Below are positions 7,302-10,217 of a stretch of DNA of 10,217 nt, piece by piece (positions within the stretch are counted from its first letter, which is position 1; each line of letters opens with the position of its first letter). Both the position numbers and the translations under genes were made by a program. Location of the stretch: the NCBI GenBank assembly GCA_023458215.1, contig JAEXAJ010000035.1, positions 1-10,217 on the forward strand. Direction: 5' to 3'. Source of the DNA: Bacteroidota bacterium (GTDB taxonomy: Bacteria; Bacteroidota; Bacteroidia; Bacteroidales; Bacteroidaceae). The notes under the pieces were generated by a model. The model saw nothing but the letters and a program-made list of their open reading frames with translations, was not told where the DNA came from and searched no databases.

Positions 7302-8405
7302 TTACTTCTTGTCTTTCGAAATGTAGCACCATATCGGATAATGATCGGATTCGCTGATCGAACGGTCTACGGTGCAATTATACGATTGCAAGTTTTTGCT
7401 TAACAATATATTGTCTATCCGGAAATAGAACTTATTCTGGTTATAAGAGATACCCAACCCCAGTCCCGATTGAGTGAAAGCGTCGTTCAGATCTTGTGCG
7501 ATGGTTTGATGCGCATAAGAAATGGGAGTGTCGTTGAAGTCGCCGCACACAATGATATAGGGGTGTGGAGAGGATGCAATATCGTTGGCGATACTATCAG
7601 CCTGTGGAGCCCGTATGGCAGATGCCTCCGCCAACTTTCGGATCAGCAGGCGCAAGCCGCTTTTCACTTTTTCTTTTTCGGGATCTTTCAGCATAGCTTC
7701 GTACACTACCTTATCGGCTTTCGTCAGTTTGTTCGACTCCAAATGATTGTTGATAAGGGTGATAGTGTCTTCGCCTATCTTTATCTCGTATATAACGGAA
7801 CCATTGTATTCACTCGGATAATCCAGTACACGGGCTGAGAGAATAGGATGTTTGGAATAGCAAGCTATCTTATTGGTGCGTCCTTTGCCACGACCTACCG
7901 TGTTGATGCGGTGATAAGGATATGCTTCCAGTTCCCGCTCCACGTCTTTTTGTGAGAGGTGCCGGCTTGATTCGACTGTGGTATATTCCTGCAAACAAAG
8001 AATATCGGCATTACTTTCTTTCAGATAAGTAAGGATCGGGTTTTTTCCGTCTTTCTTGGTGGCGCCGTCAAACCCCATGATGTTATACGAAAGCAACTTG
8101 AAACTTTCTTCCGGCAAATTGTCTGTACGGAAATTGATGGGCAGGTAGGTCCGTATCTGCGAGTAGCACAGCAGGAACCCCAACAAGGGCAGTAAAGCGG
8201 ATTTGTACCGTTGAATCACCAGCCAGAATAGGAGAAAACATCCGTTTATCACCAAAAAAATGGGAAATGTCAACCCAAGGCACGAAACAACCGGATGTGT
8301 CACCGGTTGGATGTGCGGACTATATGCGGTAAATAGTAATAGCCCCGTAAACAGAGCGTTGACCGCCAAAATGAGGAGAGCGACAAAGTCGCCAAAATGC
8401 TTCAC
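7302..8405 (-). CDS. Membrane-anchored endonuclease/exonuclease/phosphatase family protein
   Basis: 367 residues. Three hydrophobic segments (about 7-27, 41-64, 69-87) precede a complete EEP catalytic domain. Its motifs occur in the usual order: LLSYNIMGF with N108, ADILCLQE with E140 (metal ligand), NNHLE with N220, H221 and E223, GDFND with D289 and N291, RIDNIL with D331, and SDHYPI with D354 and catalytic H355. All key residues are present, so it should be an active Mg-dependent phosphoesterase. The family includes DNases, phosphatases and sphingomyelinases, and the substrate cannot be told from sequence. Whether the domain faces cytoplasm or periplasm depends on the three-segment topology and is not settled. 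The start codon is GTG at 8405: an in-frame TAG lies two codons upstream and the next in-frame ATG is codon 110, inside the catalytic domain. Twelve bases separate it from the rhomboid 2 stop, so it is almost certainly co-transcribed. Confidence 0.9.
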   Translation of the reverse strand: MKHFGDFVALLILAVNALFTGLLLFTAYSPHIQPVTHPVVSCLGLTFPIFLVINGCFLLFWLVIQRYKSALLPLLGFLLCYSQIRTYLPINFRTDNLPEESFKLLSYNIMGFDGATKKDGKNPILTYLKESNADILCLQEYTTVESSRHLSQKDVERELEAYPYHRINTVGRGKGRTNKIACYSKHPILSARVLDYPSEYNGSVIYEIKIGEDTITLINNHLESNKLTKADKVVYEAMLKDPEKEKVKSGLRLLIRKLAEASAIRAPQADSIANDIASSPHPYIIVCGDFNDTPISYAHQTIAQDLNDAFTQSGLGLGISYNQNKFYFRIDNILLSKNLQSYNCTVDRSISESDHYPIWCYISKDKK

Positions 8406-8417
8406 TTTCTAGTTAGT

Positions 8418-9305
8418 TTAACGTTTGCTCGCATCAAACAAGCTTTTCTTTTCTTCAGTTGTCAGGCTTTCATACCCCGACTTCTTCAGTTTGTCCAGAA
8501 TACGGTCTATTTCTTCGGATTGAGCTTTTTTCCGGGTGTTATAATCGTAATCTTTTTGTCTGTTGGTACCATAATGCACCTTCATCTTCGGCTTTCGAGG
8601 CTTGAAGCTGAATAAGGAAACGATTGCATCCAGAATCTTATTAATCCAGGATGTGATGTCGATACCCTTGCTGAGTCCGGCAGCAAACCAAAGCCCGGCA
8701 AGTGCCCCGCCAAGATGAGCTATGTGCCCACCCGCATTGCTGGAAGTAATAAACAACAAATCCGTACCGATTACTATCAATGCCAAGTATTTCAACCGCA
8801 CGGTTCCGAAGAGAAGCAAGCGTATCGGATAGTTAGGCTCGCGATAAGCGGTAGCCGCAACAATGGCAAGTACCGAGGCAGAAGCACCCAACATGAACGA
8901 ATAGTCTATCATCGGGCTGAAATAGGGGAAAATATTGTAAGCCGCCATATAAAGCAAGCCGCCGCAGATGCCTCCTAAGATGTATAAGCCTCGCAGGTGT
9001 TTCGCTGAGAAGAAACTCAGGAACAATGCTCCGAACCAATAGAGCCAAAGCATATTGAAGAGGATGTGCATCAATCCGGCATGCATAAACATGTAGGTCA
9101 GTATCGACCACGGCTGGATGATAAAGCGTGTGAGCGATGCGGGCAGTTCCAGCCACTCGAATGCACCTTCCAGACTGCGATTAAAAAGTTGCAGCATGAC
9201 TTCCAGCAGCGTGGTAAGTACAAATACTCCCGCGTTGATGTAAATCAGTTGAATGTATATGTTCCCTCTGCGGAACGTTTCTTTCAAATCAGTTATAATA
9301 GCCAT
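8418..9305 (-). CDS. Rhomboid family intramembrane serine protease 2, with cytosolic C-terminal tail
   Basis: 295 residues. Rhomboid proteases cut substrates within or near the membrane using a Ser-His dyad. Here the serine motif is GASAS with S142, the histidine is H197 in HIAHLGGALAG, and the supporting loop motif HAGLMHILFNM provides H80 and N84. Hydrophobic segments cover about 18-40, 62-98, 104-127 and 138-212, consistent with a six-helix core. After about residue 215 comes a soluble basic tail of roughly 80 residues ending in a helix-prone charged stretch (EEIDRILDKLKKSGYESL), similar to the C-terminal domain often annotated on Bacteroidota rhomboids. Its ATG overlaps the end of rhomboid 1 by 17 bases and is preceded by AAAGGAA, so translation is probably coupled. 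Substrate unknown. Confidence 0.95.
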   Translation of the reverse strand: MAIITDLKETFRRGNIYIQLIYINAGVFVLTTLLEVMLQLFNRSLEGAFEWLELPASLTRFIIQPWSILTYMFMHAGLMHILFNMLWLYWFGALFLSFFSAKHLRGLYILGGICGGLLYMAAYNIFPYFSPMIDYSFMLGASASVLAIVAATAYREPNYPIRLLLFGTVRLKYLALIVIGTDLLFITSSNAGGHIAHLGGALAGLWFAAGLSKGIDITSWINKILDAIVSLFSFKPRKPKMKVHYGTNRQKDYDYNTRKKAQSEEIDRILDKLKKSGYESLTTEEKKSLFDASKR

Positions 9306-9969
9306 TTCCTTTATGCTTTTTTCTCCAATACATTATCAGGAAGAAACCGAATATCATACCACCTAAGTGCGCGAAGTGCGCCACATTATCACCGGCACTA
9401 TTGGCAAATCCCGAATACAGTTCGATGGCAGCATATCCGATAACGAAATACTTGGCTTTGATGGGAACCGGCAACGGGAAGATGAACATCTGCTGGTTGG
9501 GAAACAACATGCCGAATGCCAGCAAAATGGCGTATACCGCACCCGAAGCACCTACAGTAGTCATCATGTTGAGGTACTCCTTCATCGGTATAACGGAATA
9601 TCCTGTATTGACACTATCGTAAGCCGAAAGCACTGTTTCGTAATGGATGTATTGCACAAGCTCCTGTATAAGGCCGGCGCCTATACCGCACACCAGGTAA
9701 TAAAACAAGAAACGTTTCGGTCCCCATACTTGTTCGAGAATACGTCCGAACATCCATACCGCGAACATATTAAAGAATATGTGGGTAAACCCGGCGTGCA
9801 TGAACATGTATGTGATGAGTTGCGCTACATTAAACTGTTCGGAAAGGAAGAAATGTAATCCCAGGTAATCAGCAAGATCTATTCCGTAGCGTTGGGCGAC
9901 GATCGTACCGAGAAACATCAGTACGTTGATGATTAGCAGGTTTTTGGTAACGGTTGGTATAGTATTCAT
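9289..9969 (-). CDS. Rhomboid family intramembrane serine protease 1
   Basis: 226 residues, a compact six-segment rhomboid without an added soluble domain. The catalytic serine is S142 in GASGAVYA, the histidine is H201 in FAHLGGMIFG, and HAGFTHIFFNM gives the conserved H63 and N67. Membrane segments are near 9-26, 49-75, 87-107, 137-156, 163-185 and 196-214, and the tail is short and basic (WRKKHKGNGYYN). It is the first gene of the minus-strand group, 50 bases from the candidate promoter -7 element. It shares the rhomboid fold and the same serine position (142) with the next gene, but the two diverge widely elsewhere, so they are old paralogues rather than a recent duplication. Substrate unknown. 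Confidence 0.95.
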   Translation of the reverse strand: MNTIPTVTKNLLIINVLMFLGTIVAQRYGIDLADYLGLHFFLSEQFNVAQLITYMFMHAGFTHIFFNMFAVWMFGRILEQVWGPKRFLFYYLVCGIGAGLIQELVQYIHYETVLSAYDSVNTGYSVIPMKEYLNMMTTVGASGAVYAILLAFGMLFPNQQMFIFPLPVPIKAKYFVIGYAAIELYSGFANSAGDNVAHFAHLGGMIFGFFLIMYWRKKHKGNGYYN

Positions 9970-10019
9970 AATCTGTTATTTCGTTCAATTCAGTGAAGCA
10001 TTCTTTTAGCTTTGCTTGG

Positions 10020-10050
10020 CAAAAATACGAATAAATTCTGTTCTATAACA
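10020..10050 (-). promoter_or_regulatory. Candidate promoter of the rhomboid operon
   Basis: On the minus strand TATTTTTG (10027-10020) matches the -7 consensus exactly. With a 19-base spacer the -33 position is TGTT (10050-10047), a partial match to TTTG. It would give a leader of about 45 bases before rhomboid 1. The -33 box and much of the spacer are covered by an inverted repeat. Confidence 0.6.
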
Positions 10051-10053
10051 GAA
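10036..10053. promoter_or_regulatory. Inverted repeat over the rhomboid promoter
   Basis: TTCTGTT-CTAT-AACAGAA has perfect 7-base arms and a 4-base centre. It overlaps the -33 box and the upstream half of the spacer of the rhomboid promoter, in the divergent gap shared with the rightmost gene. A repressor site is plausible. No run of T follows, so a terminator is unlikely. Confidence 0.45.
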
Positions 10054-10110
10054 AAAGCCACTTCTATTGTTTCTTTTTCGTTATTTTCCCAACTTTTTTT
10101 AATGTTTTTA

Positions 10111-10141
10111 TTTGATATTCAGAAATATTGCTCTATTTTTG
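10111..10141 (+). promoter_or_regulatory. Promoter of the right-edge gene
   Basis: TTTG (10111-10114), a 19-base spacer and TATTTTTG (10134-10141) form an exact match to the Bacteroides -33/-7 promoter, the best in the window. Transcription would start near 10148, leaving a leader of about 60 bases, AT-rich and without a Shine-Dalgarno sequence. A match this good suits a highly expressed gene. Confidence 0.75.
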
Positions 10142-10206
10142 TGAGGGTTTGTGATGGAATTTGAAGATATCTTTTGTGTAACATATTAATTAATCAATTG
10201 AGCATT

Positions 10207-10217
10207 ATGAATAAAGC
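10207..10217 (+). CDS. Start of a plus-strand gene, possibly an HU-type DNA-binding protein
   Basis: Only 11 bases remain before the right edge: ATG AAT AAA GC, giving M-N-K-(A), since any GCN codon is Ala. MNKA is the usual opening of HU-family DNA-binding proteins, and a consensus promoter about 66 bases upstream fits such an abundant protein. Four residues cannot establish a family, so the identity is a suggestion. That a gene starts here is better supported, by the promoter and leader. Confidence 0.45.

Noticed and set aside
8715..9858. Plus- and minus-strand frames overlapping the rhomboid genes
   Set aside because: Alternative frames of two well-supported rhomboid genes; no motif or upstream signal supports them.
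10164..10173. Palindrome AAGATATCTT in the right-edge leader
   Set aside because: A 10-base AT-rich palindrome in AT-rich sequence is likely by chance and has no loop for an RNA hairpin.

Overview
The window looks like chromosomal DNA of a Bacteroides-type organism (phylum Bacteroidota). Three things point there: the promoters, several of which fit the Bacteroides -33 TTTG / -7 TAnnTTTG pattern with a 19-base spacer; the fused SecD-SecF protein of 1000 residues; and AT-rich leaders with no clear Shine-Dalgarno sequence. Most of it reads as conserved core genome. I see no integrase, transposase, CRISPR array or recognisable defence system.

Left part (1-2063). A minus-strand fragment at the edge is the 5' end of korA, the alpha subunit of a 2-oxoglutarate:ferredoxin-type oxidoreductase. 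A 209-base divergent control region follows, with a tandem 12-base repeat, a perfect 15-base palindrome and back-to-back promoters. Next comes a tRNA-Arg gene (anticodon CCU) on the plus strand. Only 32 bases after it starts a 517-residue membrane-anchored protein with MORN-like repeats (YwqK family), the most accessory-looking gene here. A strong hairpin at 2030-2063 ends transcription from both sides.

Middle and right part (2088-9969). Five minus-strand genes are read right to left: rhomboid protease 1, rhomboid protease 2 (overlapping by 17 bases), a membrane-anchored endonuclease/exonuclease/phosphatase protein, an M3-family zinc dipeptidase with a lipoprotein-like signal, and secDF. The first three or four are probably one transcript from a promoter at about 10020-10050; secDF has its own candidate -7 element. 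Four of the five work on or at the membrane or in the periplasm (intramembrane proteolysis, oligopeptide degradation, secretion), which suggests an envelope-maintenance neighbourhood.

Right edge (9970-10217). The 237-base gap holds divergent promoters, an inverted repeat over the rhomboid promoter, and the first codons of a plus-strand gene that may be an HU-type DNA-binding protein. The more unusual items are the two operator-like palindromes in divergent promoter regions, the tRNA/YwqK arrangement and the paired rhomboids.
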